From NCBI GenBank assembly GCA_014607495.2, contig CP053148.1:7254001-7318000 (forward strand): 64,000 nt of DNA. The letters are read 5' to 3'. A model generated the notes under the pieces. That model ran no database searches. It saw nothing but the letters and a program-made list of their open reading frames with translations, and was not told where the DNA came from. The DNA comes from Carposina sasakii. Taxonomy: Eukaryota; Arthropoda; Insecta; Lepidoptera; Carposinidae. This document shows positions 20,341-32,726 of the stretch, piece after piece. Numbering within the stretch: position 1 is the stretch's first letter; every line of letters starts with the position of its first letter. The position numbers were made by a program, and so were the translations under genes.

Positions 20341-20598
20341 CAGGGTGTAACAAAAAGGGTATGTTAAGCGAAAAGCTATGTAAATAGCCCATTATAGAGA
20401 ACCTATCTACAAAATTTAATAGTCGAAATCACATTTTTATTTTTCAAGATTGTATGAAAATTCCTGAGATATTCAAATTCTCCATACTATCCGGAAAAAT
20501 AAACATGTGATTTCGGGTCTCAAATTTTGTGGATAGGTTCTCTACAGTGGGCTGTTCATGTAGCTTTTCGCTTAACATACTCTTTTTGTTACACCCTG
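20341..20598. mobile_element. Palindromic TA-flanked MITE, family A, copy 2
   Basis: CAGGGTGTAACAAAAAGGG at the left is mirrored by CTTTTTGTTACACCCTG at the right, with TA flanks at 20,339-20,340 and 20,599-20,600. It is nearly self-complementary over 258 bp. Confidence 0.88.
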
Positions 20599-20961
20599 TA
20601 TATTTGACACTAGTGGACACTCGCAACTCCGTCCGCGTCTGAGTGGACTAGCATATTTTATGCTAAAAAAGCGTAAGCGACAAAACATATTTTTGCGTTT
20701 TATTTGAAAACCACACAATTTTAAAAAAGTGCAACCACATGTTTTTAGAGTTTGTTTGGACAAGTCTATTGATACAAAATTGTGGATTAAATCGCTTTAG
20801 TTTGCCTGTAAAATGAACAAATTTGATTTAAAAGAGGTAAGTATCTTTGACGTGTTTTTTTTTATCGTAAAAAGTATATGATTCGTGTTTCTGCAACTAC
20901 AAAAAGTAAGATATTATAATGAAGAATTCGATTGTTAAATATCGGTTTCCTATGTTTTGTG

Positions 20962-21515
20962 TAGAGGTGTAAAAGTAACGAATAAAAGCGTACCCGTATT
21001 TATTCGTTACATTGACCATGAGTACTCGTTACTATCGTATCGTAACCGAACTCGTTACTTCTGATACCGCATATGGTATAGTAACTGTATTATGTAGTAT
21101 GGTAACGAGTCGAATCGACGTGAACTGTCGACGTAATATACCAAATTTGCAATGGATTTAGTATTTATAAAATTTTAACCACAAACTTAAATGATATTAT
21201 AAAGAGTAATACAAAACAGTAAAAAACTGTATTGATTTTAAAAAAATATATAAGTACTTTAAACAAACCTAATCCCCGTTCTTTGAAATAACCGCATCAC
21301 GCGCATTGGTAGAACATACGATCAAAAACAAACGTATCAATACACCACTTGCGATCCGAAACAGTGTACGAGTATTATACGAAAAATACCCATGATACCA
21401 TGACACGAAACATACGAGTAACGAGACGAATTCCTGGGTAACGCTTCGTTACTCGGTACTTGATGCAGTGCCCGTTACTCAGTAACGAATACATACGGTT
21501 TGTTACAGCTTTAGT
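20962..21515. mobile_element. hAT-like non-autonomous element rich in GTAACG motifs
   Basis: Near the ends, TAGAGGTGTAAAAGTAACGA and CGGTTTGTTACAGCTTTAG look like a hAT-type terminus pair. The outer parts hold about a dozen GTAAC/GTTAC motifs in both orientations (for example 20,977, 21,004, 21,028, 21,096, 21,418, 21,439, 21,471). Subterminal short repeats are usual in hAT elements. An 8-bp target duplication was not found by eye. Confidence 0.5.
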
Positions 21516-21581
21516 TAGTGAAAATCCAATATGGCGACTACTGGACGCCATATTGTGAAAATGAAAAAAATTAAGTCAACA

Positions 21582-21945
21582 AACTATATCAAGTGCGGTA
21601 TCGTTGAATAGGTATTTAAAAATCATTTTTAGGTTTCTATCAACATTTATCGATTCGACCAACCGTTTAGGATCTATATCGATTGAAAGTTGCGTAACAA
21701 CCACTTGCATATTCGTATAAGTTTGACAGCAGTAAGACAAAAACTTCTTGCTCCCGAGCATGTTGAGCATGTTTCTTGAAGGCTACCTATTAGTAGCCAT
21801 ATTAACTAAAAAGTATAAAATAAAAAAACAATTTAAAAGATCGAAGAACCCGACTGCCTAAATAGGAACCAACTAAACCAAGTAAATAGTTCGGTTCTTT
21901 TTTACTCAGTTGGGTTTTTGGATTTTTTAAATGCTGTTTTTTTTC
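21582..21945. repeat. Dispersed repeat with fold-back end
   Basis: It is similar at roughly 80% to 33,326-33,600 (shared phrases GAATAGGTATTTAAAAATCAT and GGCTACCTATTAGTAG). The right part (21,835-21,940) folds back through GAACCCGACTG / CAGTTGGGTTTTT-like arms. It is non-coding. Confidence 0.6.
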
Positions 21946-21949
21946 TTTA

Positions 21950-22590
21950 AATTAATTGATAACCGAAGTCATTAGAGATTTCATTATTCCATTGTCAATC
22001 TGTATGGTTTCTGTGAAGTTAGGTCAGAAAAAAGTCAACCAAGACTCAAAGTTCATTGTAGGTAATGCATGTTTACAATGACCTAGATTAGATTAGATTC
22101 ATTTATTGCATGTCACAGGTTATATAGGTGTTACATGTAATTAAATATAGTAGGTATTATGGCAGTTGCAATATTAATGTTGACGTAGACCAAGTTACTT
22201 TGCAAATTACAGGATAACTATAGGAACTCGGGCTTGGCAAAACATAAGGTTCCCTATCTCCAATGATGTTATTGATGTCAACAGTGAAGGTAATGCTTGT
22301 ATTTTAATTCAGGGTCAGGTATTAAATATAAACAGAAGCTTTATCTTACAGATATTGCATAAATAAATATACATGATTTATCGATAGATAGATTATTTCC
22401 TGTTTAATTAATAAACCGGAAAATAAAACGAAAATGAAAGGTAATTTCTTACAACTTAAGTATAAAGGTATAAATTAGCCAAATGACATTTCGTCTAAAG
22501 TTCCATAATGAATGAGTCAAAAGCTTAAGAGCTATCCTTTTAAATTGTAACGAAGGACAATAATGAAGATAAAACATAACCTTGATGTTA
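21950..22590. other. No gene recognised; possible non-LTR tail
   Basis: The only notable item is TAGATTAGATTAGATTCATT at about 22,085, a short tandem like those ending some non-LTR elements. The rest is AT-rich and non-coding. Confidence 0.35.
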
Positions 22591-22592
22591 TA

Positions 22593-22990
22593 CTGGGTGT
22601 AAAAAGATAACTTTGTTCTTTTAATACCTCGTATTCTTTGTACCACCGCGATCAAAATTTTTCTATGGAAGCACCCCTGGGAAACCACGGGTTTCCAAGA
22701 TATTGAGGTCCAAAGTTACATTGATATTATAATTTTTTTTTACATAAATCCATCTGTAATCGGTTAACAAATATTTTTTTCAAAGATACCATGTCAAAAT
22801 GTTATAATGTTAGTTTTGTAGATACATTTGTACTTTGCGCATCAAACGAATACATTGCTTGCAATAAAATGGCAGTATTTTTTCATAATTTTTTTGTCGT
22901 TTCTCAGGGTTGGTTCCATAGAAGAAAATGATTGTAACCTTACAAAGAATACGAGGTATTAAAAAAACATTGTTGTCTTTTTACACCCTG
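22593..22990 (-). mobile_element. TA-flanked MITE, family B, copy 2 (reverse)
   Basis: The ends are CTGGGTGTAAAAAGATAAC and TCTTTTTACACCCTG, with TA on both sides (22,591-22,592 and 22,991-22,992). Interior order is the reverse of copies 1 and 3. It is 398 bp. Confidence 0.88.
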
Positions 22991-23034
22991 TACTATGTAT
23001 ACGAAAATAAATCGGCCGTATCCAACGTATGGGA

Positions 23035-23600
23035 TGATAATTTACAACAAACGCCTAATAATTATGTTATGAAGCCCGCGAATCGATGTGAGCGTCGCGG
23101 AGGGGCCCCGTTGAAGACGGGGGCGGCCGCGGGGTGATGCGCGCTGCGCAAGTCCCCGTATCGACCCGCACAGATGTGCATCGCAATGCTGAAGAGATCA
23201 GCCGATCAAAGGACCAGATACAGGCAGGTGTTCCTTATTAGAACGGTCCATCCGACGACAGTGGGAACACTATTTGCTTGGGGTTTTTCTTTCGTTCACC
23301 CCTGTGGGCGTTTCGTTACATGTCATCTTTCATTCATCAAATAATTTATTGGTCTTCTTCTTCGAGTACGAATCCACATTTAGGCAGTAATATGTCTTCA
23401 AACGACGTAAACGATATAATCGCCGCCGTTGTGAATATGGTAGCCAGTTGCGGAAGACTGCAGTGTCTATCAGCTCCCCTCTGCATCTGCTCCAGTATCC
23501 ACGTACTCGGACAACCTCTCCTCCCAATCATCGGTACCGTGGCCCCGGGCGGTGCCGCTATGGCCCCATTCCTCGGCATTTCTCTCGAGACTTAAATTAA
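23035..23600. other. GC-richer segment, possibly a retroelement UTR; unassigned
   Basis: Composition rises sharply (GGGGCGGCCGCGGGGTGATG at about 23,118). Open stretches exist on both strands between 23,278 and 23,595, which is expected when composition raises codon freedom. I recall similar text in lepidopteran repeats but cannot name a family. Confidence 0.3.
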
Positions 23601-23815
23601 TGTCAACCTTATGGAATTCTTCTTGAAGCGCATTATCGTCAGTCTTTATGTTGTTTACTTTCAGGTAATTAAAATTACCTTGGAATAGGATGATTTAAGA
23701 CCCCGTTATTAAATTACGCACTGTTTTTAAGCTGTAATGTATTGCCACGGCTATCATCATGGCTATCATAGATACCGGTACGTGCTTCAGATGAAATTAT
23801 TTTAAACTAGTGGCC

Positions 23816-25372
23816 CGCCCTCGCTTCGCTTCGGTACATATCCTCTAAAATTTGGAATTCCCGTTTGTTCCGTTTCGGAAAATCCGTTTCTTACTCGCAC
23901 TCCCTAACGAATAAACATGCCCGATTTCTGATTTATATGTATAGCGGTTTTCGTAAAAAAAAAATACAACTACCGTTTGTCCCGCTCTGGTGGAAATTTC
24001 AATAAATATGTTCTCAGTGCCTCCTCACACTCCCTACCAAATTTCATCATTATATTGTGTATAATGGTTTTCGTTAAAATTGGGTTTTACTGTTTGTCCA
24101 GTTCCCGTGGGAATCACGGGAAATCCGTTCTTTGTGCTCCCTAGCAGTCCCTAATGAACAATTTTCCATTTCAACTTCATAGGTATAGCGGTTTTCTTAC
24201 AAATTTTGAATTCCAGTTTGTTCCGTTCCGTTGGGAAATTCGGGAAATATGTTCCTTACACTCCCTACCGAATATACCTGTCATATTTCATCTCTATGTG
24301 TCATGTGGTTTTTGTAAAAACTTGAATTTCCTGTTTGTGCCGCTCCCATGGGAATTTCGGGAAACCCGTTCTTAAGGGTCTTTAACACCCCCTAACAAAC
24401 GTGCACACCAAATTTCATCTGTGTACGTCAAACGGTTTATTTTTATACTTATTGAAAAGCTTTTGTTCCGGTACAGTGAAAATTTCGGTAAAAATTTTGA
24501 ATTCCCGTCTGCACGTTCCCATGGGAATTTCGGGAAATACGTTCTTAGTGCTCTCTTAGACCCCTAAAGGAACATACATACCAAATTTTATATTATTTGG
24601 CGGAAAAAACTGGAAGGGAGTGGATGCATTTTACTTCTTAAATAAAAAATTTATTTGTATCTGTCCGTTTCTTCGTGGGCTCATATAGGTATGTTGTTTT
24701 TGCAATTCTTTTTGATTATGACTAATTTTGAGGATTTTCCTGACGTTTCCATTCATCATCATTATCATTCATCATAAATTCAGAAATCATCAGTATTGGC
24801 TGTATGGATGCTGTATTCCTTATGCCCTTTCTTCGGGATAAACATAAAAAATCTGTCATGTTGAGGTCATGTCATCTGTACGTTACAGAATAATGAATAC
24901 CCCAGAACCCGTGATCACGCACACTTTTGAAGCAACTTTTAGTAGGTCAAATTTTTACAACCTATTTACTGTATCTAAAAATCTGATGATATTTTATCGA
25001 TTTGGCAATAATTGGCGGGTAAGAGCGGAAGATGCGGCTTTTTTGACTCGTTTTTTTCTTCACTACCCGGAATAAATCTGTCATTGAGGACTCCTTCTGG
25101 GGATTTGTTATTCTATGGTGTATGTCAAATATATACCTCCATGCGTCAAATTGTTTAAAAAAATAGTATTTAATTCATATTTATTTCAGCCCAGTGGAAA
25201 TTATGTGAAACCCTATAGCCTATAATCATCCAGGTCCAAAAAGGATTCTAACGGTGGAAGAATTTTTTAAATCAGTCCACTAGTTTCGGAGCTTATTCGC
25301 TGCAAATAAACAAACAAACATACAAACAAACAAATAATCAAAGTTTACCTCTTTATAATATTAGTATAGATA
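23816..25372 (+). mobile_element. 1.5-kb repeat element with internal ~120-bp tandem units, copy 1
   Basis: It starts ACTAGTGGCCCGCCCTCGCT and ends CTTTATAATATTAGTATAGAT. The first 700 bp are about six diverged units of about 120 bp, each containing CCGTTTGTCC-like, GGGAATTTCGGGAAAT and CACACTCCCTACC-like phrases. A diverged version of the 400-bp retroposon sequence follows (24,600-24,845), then a shared 3' region (CTTTTGAAGCAACTTTTAGT, TCCTTCTGGGG). A second copy is at 60,445-61,882. The head and tail match the RTE-like family elsewhere in the window. There is no coding frame. Confidence 0.7.
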
Positions 25373-27882
25373 ATTATAGGTTAGAAAAGAAAACAGAAAT
25401 GCGCAAATAAATAATGTATATTATGATTAATAAAATCTAAACTGTGATTAGGCATAATAATATAATCTAGCTAAACCCTGAGCAGAAGGATAGTCTAAGT
25501 AATAATATTCCAATCACGATAAAGATCATGAATGCATAATAACATATAATTAAATTGACTATCCTACATATTTAATGCGTGCTGTTTATATAGTAATGGC
25601 TACATTTACAAAACCATGTTATTGTCTGTTTTCTTAGATATTCGTCTTCCCGGTTGCTTGCTCTAACGATCCATTTAGTAAATATTATTAAATTAATGCA
25701 TAGAGTGCTCCCCGCCGGAACTGCTACAGGGAGTATCTATTTCCGACGTCGTTCGGTCAATGACACCGATGCGGAACCATAGTTGAGCGATTGTGGGGTG
25801 CGCCTTTACAATTGGCACTTATCTTCACTGAAACAACTTCGCAGCATGTAAATCTTTGCGACGTTTTTAGGTTCTTTAGGTTTTTTAGGTTCCGAGTGGG
25901 ATCTACGAGTTGCTTTTTGTGACCTCAATTTTGACGTATACATAGCTCTGGAAGTCATCTCAAAATTCAAAGATTTTCTAAATATGTATTGCCGTTTGCT
26001 TTGTAAAATTTCAAAGCCCTCGTCGACTACAATGTCTGTGCGAATCATAAAGCAAATGAAATTGATTGATAGAAAACATTTACTCTGCAGCTATGGCTGG
26101 CAATACAACATTATAAATGGATTGAGTCCGATACAAACGGACCGTAGTATCGGATCTATCCATGATCTATGGAGTAAACACTCGAGTTGCAGTTCAGCCA
26201 GCGCTGTTGACCCTTTAGAGATGCATGCGGGCTGAATTTCAGTATTAGGGGCAAGGTATCCAAGTATATTATTATGCTATCGGATACTATTGTATTTCTA
26301 AGTATTGATAGATAATATGGATCTCTCTTCTGGCATTTTGCTCATCCCGAAGGAAGAAACTTCGTAAGATCTAGTTTAGACGATTTAATTTTATTTGACA
26401 TAACCCTTATTCAAAATTATACTCGCTGTGCTTGTTCTTGAAGGTATCTTCAATATCTGTCCCAGTTTACTTTCAGACTGTCTCATTAAAATTTATATCA
26501 TTACTATATTATAAATAAATCATTAACTACATCTCGAAGGGAAATTGAATAAGCATTCGCACGAGCACCGTAAAATAGTGGAATTAAAAAATAATTAGTA
26601 AGATTTCCGTGTCACGAATCACTGTCGGCAGGGCTCTTTTTCACGGAATGTTCTGTAGCATCCGCAGTCCTTTCTACCTTACAGTATCAAGAATTTGGCC
26701 CGTAAAAAGCTTGCCCACTTTTCTGAGAAATTGGCGGGCTTCTAAAAATTCCCTGAAAGGCCTCATGGCACCGGGTGAGGTGTCTTGTTGATGACGGGGC
26801 TTTTACTACCAGATAACTCATATTCCGTTATTAAGGCAAATCTGCAACATAACATGACCAGTTATTTATCCCTGTAATTATTTACGATCATATATAATTC
26901 CTGTTGGGAAATATTCCGATTAGGAATAATGTCACGTACACCGCTATTATCTGTGCTCGAATCGTTCGCCGGATGTTTTGCTTGAGATTATGATACGACC
27001 GATTCTGGAAGCTAGGCTGTTTGAAAAAATAATATGTCGATGTGTCAGCGAAGTCATCGCGCGTCGGCGACAGCTATGTGGCCGTGTGCCGTTGTTTAGT
27101 AGTCGAGAAGCGAGCTCGGCGGGCGGCACGGGCACTTTGCTTTTTTGTCCCCGCGGATTCCATTGCCCCATGTCCAACCTGTAAGTCCGGCCGGCAGTTT
27201 GCCGTGCGTTGACCGCGCGTCTTGCCACGAAGCGCAAAGTTGTTGGACCTTTAAATGAAATTACTGGCGGCACTTTCAACTAACTTTATTTTATGGTTTC
27301 AGCTCGTTTATTGCAATTTCATCAACGATGTGTTAAATATCTTGGTGTGAATAATATTTATAGCTTCTCTTCCACACCCATCAAAAGTTTGACATCACCG
27401 TTTCTAAATTTAAACTCCACACTACTTAAGTAGACCATAGTTAGTTGGGAAAATGTTGGTAGATACTATTAAAGATATTATAATGATTAAAGCGAGCTTT
27501 AAGTAGAGTAATAAAACTGAAGTGGCGAGTTCATTGATCTTCGCCGCTTTAGCTTGGCAAACTTTCATTTTTGTCTATCGTACTTTAGGTAGGAATCCTA
27601 ATAGGTACTCGTAACATTAGTGGTAAAGCGGCTTAACTAAAGCAAATACATTAATGATTTGGAGTGGATGATGAGCATTCTTCACCTGGATGCCATCCGC
27701 AGGGGGTGCCTCTCAGGTTTATGATTTATTAATAATTTGAAGAATTTCATAATATTTAATGAATTAATTTAGTATAATTGGTAATTTAAATGTACTAACC
27801 ATTTTATTTTACTGTCACTTAACTAACCCATGGATCTTTGTTGTCCGTAATAAAAAAAATTGAATTGAATTAAAGAATTTAA
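25373..27882. other. No gene recognised
   Basis: Largely unique-looking sequence. A GC-richer patch at 27,050-27,240 (GCGAGCTCGGCGGGCGGCAC) has open frames on both strands without recognisable motifs. A direct TTTAGGTTCTTTAGGTTTTT microrepeat is at about 25,866. Confidence 0.4.
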
Positions 27883-28404
27883 TTCACTATGGGTGCGCAC
27901 ACCACCGGGCCCTACACCCTCCACTGACCCTCGGATCTGATCACTCATTCATAACTGCGAAAACAGGCATTTGCACTAACTACAATCGCCACGAGAAACC
28001 AGATCCGAGCACCTAGCATGCAAGACAATACCTATACATTGCACTATTCCGAAATCAAAAACTAGATAAATAATCTACATATGTTTCGCCAACAACCGTG
28101 GCATCCTCAGGATTATAGAAATTAGTAAATTAGTAAACCACTAATTATTATGAACCTCAAAAAACCCAACACATTACTTACACCACGACATATGTAGATT
28201 ATTTATCTAGTTTTATCTAGTTTTTTATTTCGGAATAGTGCAATGTATTGTCTTGCATGCTAGGTGCTCAGATCTGGTTTCTCATGGCGATTGTAGTTAG
28301 TGCAAGTGCCTGTTTTCGCAGTTATGAGTTATCAGATCCGATATCCGATGATCCGAGGATCAGTGGAGGGTGTAGGGCCCGGTGGTGGGCGCACCCATAG
28401 TGAA
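27883..28404. mobile_element. Fold-back element with ~190-bp arms, family C
   Basis: The outer ends TTCACTATGGGTGCGC and GCGCACCCATAGTGAA are complementary, and the arms continue through GGGCCCTACACCCTCCACTG and CTAGCATGCAAGACAATAC. The centre includes GTTTCGCCAACAACCGTGGC. Partial copies occur at 40,555-40,733, 47,425-47,545 and 56,207-56,262. It is non-coding. The target duplication is unresolved. Confidence 0.85.
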
Positions 28405-28911
28405 TGTTTGAACTTCCGAATTGTAACGCCTAATACAATTTCATTTATAAAGAATTTAAATTAAATTAATCTGTGTTAATAACCGCGGGTAATCGATAAA
28501 TTATCTGCTCAGTCAATCACAAAACAAAACAAATTGTTTCTCTTTAACGGTATTTATACTATTGGTTTTTGCTATATTACAGATTTTTATGTCTAGCATC
28601 GAGTCTTTACCTCTTTGTTCATTTGCGCTTGCTATCCTTTGACGAGCGTAAAGCAAGTTTCGCTCATCATTGGTTGTGCCCTCAAAGTTTTAATTTTTTG
28701 CTCTTAATTTATCGTTTCTCGCTAAAGGCATTTTTGTGCCTTTTGTTACCAGGTGAATTAATGCCAAGAGCGGTAAACATTATAAAATTAAGATAAGCAA
28801 GCATTTGCCCATTGTCGGACATGGTGGAAGTTTCACTTGATTTTTTGTTTGTACATTTGTACTTAAATGCATCTGAAAAGGCAGACGCAGTATTAACCGT
28901 ACCATCGCATA
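28405..28911. other. No gene recognised
   Basis: AT-rich. A 75-codon hydrophobic open stretch at 28,569-28,796 starts without a convincing context and has no domain I know. Confidence 0.35.
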
Positions 28912-28913
28912 TA

Positions 28914-29310
28914 CAGGGTGTAAAAAGACAACAATGTTTTTTAATATCTCTTATTCTTTGTAAGGTTACGATCATTTTCTTCTATGGAACCAAACCTGGG
29001 AAACGACAAAACATTATGAAAAAATACTGTCATTTTATTGCAAGCAATGTATTCGTTTGATGCGCAAAGTAGGTACAAAGTACCGGCAAAACTAACATCA
29101 TAACGTTTTGACATGGTATCTTTGAAAAAAAAAAAAGTTTGTTAACCGAGTTCAGATGGATTTATGTAAAAAAATGATAATATTAATGTAACTTTGGACC
29201 TCAATATCTTGAAAATCCGTGGTGGTGGGGTGCTTCCATAAAAAAAAATGATCGCGATGTTTTAAAGAATACGGGGTATTAAAAGAACAAAGTTGTCTTT
29301 AAACAACCAG
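28914..29310 (+). mobile_element. TA-flanked MITE, family B, copy 3
   Basis: The ends are CAGGGTGTAAAAAGACAAC and a decayed TCTTTAAACAACCAG, with TA flanks at 28,912-28,913 and 29,311-29,312. It is 397 bp and in the same orientation as copy 1. Confidence 0.85.
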
Positions 29311-29312
29311 TA

Positions 29313-30740
29313 TGTTAAACAGTCCAGTTATCATTTACATCTTTCAAGTAGGTTATAGACTATGCTAATGTAATTGTTCATTATTAAAGAAAAATTATTG
29401 AAGGGTAGAAATAAGGAGGAAGGCCCCCATCTATAAGATATTCTCTTGTAGGTGGGCTTAACATTTCTAAGTATAGGTAGATAGCAAGTAATTGATCGTG
29501 AAAACATAGAATATTCACTAGACCTTACGTGAAATTGTCTACTTGTACATCTGTACATATCGACTTGAAGTGGAAGTCTCGACTCGTGATCGGAAATAAC
29601 AAACGCCGGTAACTAAATAACTACGTTCTTTAAATTTTCGTTTAATATTGCTAGACGTATAAGGTATTTAGTGGGCACTGACCTGCCACGTTGTTTTATT
29701 AAGTCAAAATATGTGCAGTATAGTTTTTGCTGCGTTTGATTTTTATTTTGGGTCAGCCGGTAGCCTTAATTTCTCCTTACAAAGTCCTCTATGTAGATAT
29801 TACAATAAAACCTTTTAGTCGTTAGTAATTTGCAACATTATTAATATACACTGGCTTACTTTCCCTGTGAACCCTTCTGAAATCTGGTGTAGAAACTGTC
29901 AAGAGCCATTTTCAAACCTCTTGGATCTACCTTCATCCGAGTGTCACTGTCAGGCAAAACACTGACGGCGTCTTATTGTTTGCTTGTGTCCTTTAAGAGA
30001 GCTTTCCCAGTAATTGTTCCCATTTTTAAGCTCTTTCTTGAACTGAGGATGCATGTGGGTACATAATATATCGAATCAAATATCTCGAGAAGTGGGAGAG
30101 CTTTAAAACTTAAAATATGATGTCAATTCTTTTGATTATAAATAACAATCAAAGTTCGCACCACACCCCAGCTTCGGCCTGATTTCGCGTAACTTGTTTA
30201 TATTTTTTTGCTGCTACATAAGAAAACAACTTGCTCTTGCAAGTCACGACTGAGGTTTAAAAACGTTAATTTATAAAATGTTTTCCCACGGATTCCTATC
30301 CTACCCATTTAGGGCTATTTGAACTTTAACCTTAATGCCACTAAAAGTAAAATGAAAGGGTAGAATAATAGCAATGATTATGCAGAAATTATGCATGAGC
30401 TAGGTTTCAAAATTACCAACCTTTCTTGAGTGGTAAACTTACAACGTGTTGGCGCCAACTTCATATTTGCTGACAAGGATGCAAAACATACTAGGACACT
30501 AGGACGTTCTCGAGCCAGTCACTCTCCTTCTAGTAATATTCCAATCTGTACGTGTCGGTTTCTGCTCTTGACATTGCTTATAACCTTGTACATAATTATT
30601 AAAAAGTCATAGAAAGACTGCACAATTCTTCATTGACAGTTTGTGCCCATCCATAATATGAATAGGTCGGCATGATCCTCCGATAATATGGTGATAGAGT
30701 GAGATGGGCATATGCTTTGTGGGGAATAAGTGAGATAGTG
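29313..30740. other. No gene recognised
   Basis: AT-rich sequence. The only repeat hint is CCACACCCCAGCTTCGGC at about 30,160, a degraded head of the CCCGCCCCAGCTTCG repeat. No supported coding frame. Confidence 0.4.
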
Positions 30741-31025
30741 CTAGTTGAGACCGCAGTTGCGCGCGCGCCGTTCATTGATGGCTGGGCGCTGCGGGGAGGT
30801 GCGGAGCGAGCGCGGGAAAGAGGAATGCGGCCGCGGCGAGCAATGACCGCGCCAGGGTCGCTTCCTTTACGAGAAGCACGGGCCGTCGTACTACAGCCGC
30901 TGCCCCTCCCCCCGGCCCGCGACCTGTACTACATGACTACATGGAGCCCTGGCAAAGCGACGCGACGACGCGCGCTTTTCGACCCGCAGTCCGTTAGAAA
31001 AATTAAGCGCGCCGCATTCCGTGAC
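30741..31025. promoter_or_regulatory. CpG-rich island, candidate promoter or first exon
   Basis: This block is markedly GC- and CpG-rich (GCGGGGAGGTGCGGAGCGAG, CGCGACGACGCGCGC) within AT-rich surroundings. A 160-codon open stretch at 30,699-31,181 has low complexity and no known domain, so I treat it as a composition effect. A promoter or 5' UTR of a host gene is possible but unproven. Confidence 0.3.
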
Positions 31026-31189
31026 CATTATGTCATCTCTGTCTCGCATGCACAAAAACACACTTTCGGTCTTCTTCGGAGCGCAAATATTGCGCCTGAT
31101 CGGGCACGCATTTTTGGCTTTTGGGAATTCTGTTTTTGTGTTGAAATAAAAATTCTGTCAGGTGTTTTCTGTCATAGTTGACTCAATTG

Positions 31190-32540
31190 AAATAGATTTT
31201 CGTACCTGTAATACAGAAATGTACAGTATCTAAAAGAACCCAATCCCATTATTAAATATCGATCGATGGTATTATGGTTGCTTTAGGGACAAAATAACAT
31301 CTATCTAGGTTTGACCACCTGATGGACGATGACCGCGCGAATCTCAGGTTGAATAATATTGATTGCGAAAATCAGACACTGACCAACAGTTTCACACAGT
31401 CGTTTACACTAAGAACTATTTACAAGAAACGTTTAAGCTGTTCTGTTACTTTAAAACATTGTGTAGTTGGAGAATAGGGTATATGCATATTTTTTTTACC
31501 TCATTTTTATACCTATATTCTACGTAAAAAATTGGAATGGCACATCTAACTTTAACCGTTTTTGATTTACATCAATACAAAAATACGAGCCGGCAAAATA
31601 TTTTTTGGCAAATGGCAAAGACTAGACAACCGTCTCAATTTTTTTTTTTAATAGGTGCAGATATTAATAAAGTATTTATTAAATCAATTGGATAGTTCAA
31701 AATATGGGTAAAATTGTATGTTTTGACTCCTTTTATGTTGTAATTTTTTTTCATTAAATTTTTCAAACTTTTAAACTCCTGTAACTTTGGTATTTACTAA
31801 CCGATTGATGTTATTTTTGCACTAATCGGTTTGTATTTGTAATATCTTTCGAATAAAATATAAAAAATATATTTTCTTGTCAGACGCATATTTCCTGTTG
31901 TCTTTATGACTGCTTAACACATAATAACTGAAATGGAAATTATACAAACGTATCGGCGTGATCTTAATGTACTTACATTACTGATTTCGATTTGTGATTA
32001 AATTTTCTCAATTTTTCCAAAGCAACTATAAGTTGCGCAAATGGCACATCTACGAAGTATCAAAGATGAAGTAGAAAAAAGAAGAAATAAGAAAAAATAC
32101 TAGATTTTTCTAGTTACTTAAGTAAGAGCCCTTTTCGTTAACCATCACAAAAAAAACTGATTTAGTATTTGAGTGGATAGGATGCGCAATTAGATTCCTA
32201 GATACTTTTTAGACCGCATGCCGGCAGACCATCACCGTCTATCCAGAAGAATCCTTGACTATATCAGTCTAGTATAGGAACGTCTTCAAACTACTCGTCC
32301 GGTTTCGAAATTCCTGTACCTATGCAAAGCTACAATATCGCTGAGGATATGCTACTTTCTATTCTGGGACATATTAGGATTTTCCCGGGAATTAACAATC
32401 TATCTACCTATCTATCTGTACATACAGCCTCCTGCACCCACTTCTGAGTAAAGTAGGGTTGCCATCTCAAAACTTTGAAAACCAGGATTTGAAGAAGAAA
32501 TATCAGGACATTTCGATTAAAAGCCAGGACTATACATGAG
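31190..32540. other. No gene recognised
   Basis: AT-rich non-coding sequence with a short CTATCTACCTATCTATC microsatellite at about 32,398. Confidence 0.4.
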
Positions 32541-32726
32541 CGGCCCCCTGATTACGTAAAAGCAATAGCAAAGCCGAAGCAAAGCGATATAACAAAAATC
32601 GCTGATTGCTTGTCAAATTCGTATTACGTAAAATGAATTTCAAAGGAACTTTGACGTTTCAAGGCGAATATTGTACAATTTTCACTATCGCTTTGCTTTT
32701 GCTAGTTAGGTAATAAGGGGGCGGGC
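32541..32726. mobile_element. Small MITE with CCCCCTGATTACGTAA-type ends
   Basis: The left end GGCCCCCTGATTACGTAAA and the right end TAGGTAATAAGGGGGCGG are imperfect inverted repeats, extended by AGCAATAGCAAAGC / GCTTTGCTTTTGC. It is about 186 bp and non-coding; the target duplication is unclear. Confidence 0.6.

Noticed and set aside
21001..21061. A telomere-like or simple GTTAC satellite
   Set aside because: Motifs are spaced irregularly and in both directions, which fits subterminal binding sites of a DNA element better.
23278..23595. A secreted or membrane protein of 105 residues
   Set aside because: Both strands are open over the same bases, the start context is poor, and the block looks like repeat UTR.
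30699..31181. A 160-codon host gene
   Set aside because: It is driven by GC-rich composition, has no domain, no splice sites and an AT-rich tail unlike its start.
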